Assembly (NCBI GenBank): GCA_028689195.1 | Contig: JAQTWR010000171.1 | Span: forward strand, 1 to 6,192 | Direction: 5' to 3' | DNA from: Anaerolineales bacterium | Lineage (GTDB): Bacteria; Chloroflexota; Anaerolineae; Anaerolineales; Villigracilaceae | Length of the DNA stretch: 6,192 nucleotides | Shown: positions 5,327-6,192 of the stretch, piece after piece | Layout: each line of letters opens with the position of its first letter | Position numbering within the stretch: position 1 is the stretch's first letter | Program-made: the position numbers and the translations under genes | Notes under the pieces: model-generated | Databases searched by the model: none | What the model saw: only the letters and a program-made list of their open reading frames with translations | Told to the model about the DNA's origin: nothing

Positions 5327-6192
5327 ATGCAAGTTGACATCATCGGCGTACCCATAGACCTCGGCGCAGACAGGCGCGGCGTGGATATGGGACCCAGCGC
5401 CATTCGTTATTCGCACTTACAAAATAAACTGCAAGAGATCGGCTACGAAGTAAGGGACGAAGGCAACATCGAAGTTCCCATTGCCGAGATGTGCAAGATC
5501 ACCGATCCAAAAATGAAATACATTGACTGCATCATTCCCGTATCGCGGCGCATTGCCGGCGCGGTGGCGACCTCGGCGCAAGCGAAAAATTTTCCGCTGG
5601 TCATTGGCGGCGATCACAGCCTTTCCATCGGATCCATTCGCGGCGCGGCGCGTAATCGCAAACTTGGCGTCATCTGGATTGACGCGCACGCCGACTTCAA
5701 CACCGCCGAAACCACGCCGTCGGGAAACATTCACGGCATGTCGCTTGCGCTACTCTCAGGCATAGGCGATAAAAATCTTGTGCAATTATGGGACGAATCA
5801 ATTCCCGTCATTGACCCCGCGAAGATTGCCATCATTGGCGCGCGCGATTTGGATTCTGGCGAAAAGAAAAATCTCAAAGACGCGGGCGCATTGGTGATGG
5901 GCATGGAACAGAATGACCGCTACGGCATGGTCGCCGCGATGGAAAAAGCCATCGAGCGCGTCAGCCGCGACGTGGATGGAATTTATCTCTCGCTCGACCT
6001 CGACGCGCTCGACCCCGAACATGCCCCCGGCGTCGGGACTCCCGTCCCCGCGGGATTAAATCAGCGCGAGACTCACCTTGCCTGTGAATTGATCGCGGAA
6101 ACAAAAATGCTGGTTGGCATGGACCTCGTCGAAGTGAATCCGATTCTTGATATTCAAAATCACACCGCCGCCCTTGCCGTGGAATTCGCTCT
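5327..6192 (+). CDS. rocF: Arginase-type ureohydrolase (EC 3.5.3.1 likely; 3' partial)
   Basis: 288 complete codons are visible before the window ends; arginases are about 300 residues, so roughly ten are missing. The start ATG at 5327 has AGGAG at 5317-5321. The binuclear manganese ligands are His97 (GGDHSLSIGS), Asp119, His121 and Asp123 (WIDAHADFN), and Asp224 and Asp226 (SLDLDALDP). Arginase-type substrate residues are Asn125, Ser132 and His136 (PSGNIHGMSLA), corresponding to Asn130, Ser137 and His141 of rat arginase. Glu269 in MDLVEVNP corresponds to Glu277, which contacts the guanidinium group. EHAPGVGTPVPAG is the usual arginase loop. Predicted reaction: arginine plus water to ornithine plus urea, in the cytosol. 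Its place 27 bases behind hutI makes formiminoglutamase (hutG, same superfamily) a competing role, but the SGNIHG and APGVGTP motifs favour arginase. Confidence 0.85.
   Translation, partial: MQVDIIGVPIDLGADRRGVDMGPSAIRYSHLQNKLQEIGYEVRDEGNIEVPIAEMCKITDPKMKYIDCIIPVSRRIAGAVATSAQAKNFPLVIGGDHSLSIGSIRGAARNRKLGVIWIDAHADFNTAETTPSGNIHGMSLALLSGIGDKNLVQLWDESIPVIDPAKIAIIGARDLDSGEKKNLKDAGALVMGMEQNDRYGMVAAMEKAIERVSRDVDGIYLSLDLDALDPEHAPGVGTPVPAGLNQRETHLACELIAETKMLVGMDLVEVNPILDIQNHTAALAVEFA

Overview
The window looks like chromosomal DNA of a bacterium with mid-to-high GC content. The best taxonomic guess is Chloroflexota, class Anaerolineae. That rests on two lipoproteins whose N-termini carry long Pro/Thr tracts (repeats such as TPTFTPTFTPT), a style I associate with that group, and on the gene families present. 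It is inference only, since there is no marker gene here.

Layout, all genes on the + strand: (1) 1-1326, the 3' part of a TPR-containing soluble lytic transglycosylase, cut by the window edge. (2) 1327-1656, a 330-base gap holding two adjacent short palindromic mobile elements (1343-1423 and 1443-1558), then a strong terminator-like hairpin (1611-1640). (3) 1657-2766 and 2768-3787, two tandem, clearly paralogous lipoproteins of the alkaline phosphatase/type I phosphodiesterase superfamily, one base apart. (4) 3788-4024, a gap holding a third copy of the mobile element in inverted orientation (3796-3918), an 8-bp-stem hairpin (3928-3945) and a degenerate 7-bp tandem repeat (3977-4004). (5) 4025-5299, imidazolonepropionase (hutI). 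(6) 5327-6192, an arginase-type ureohydrolase cut by the right edge about ten residues before its expected end.

Functionally there are two themes. The left part is cell-envelope biology: peptidoglycan cleavage and two surface-anchored metallophosphoesterases. The right part is amino-acid catabolism. HutI opens the imidazolone ring in histidine breakdown, and the neighbouring ureohydrolase most likely splits arginine to ornithine and urea. A formiminoglutamase role would complete the histidine route and is worth testing.

The most interesting signal is the element family in the gaps. Three copies of 81, 116 and 123 bp share about 12-bp inverted ends (consensus near GRGAGYGKCTAA), have internal palindromic cores and no coding capacity. 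Each is flanked by an 8-bp direct repeat: 8/8 matching in one copy and 7/8 in the other two. This fits a non-autonomous MITE-like family that makes 8-bp target duplications.
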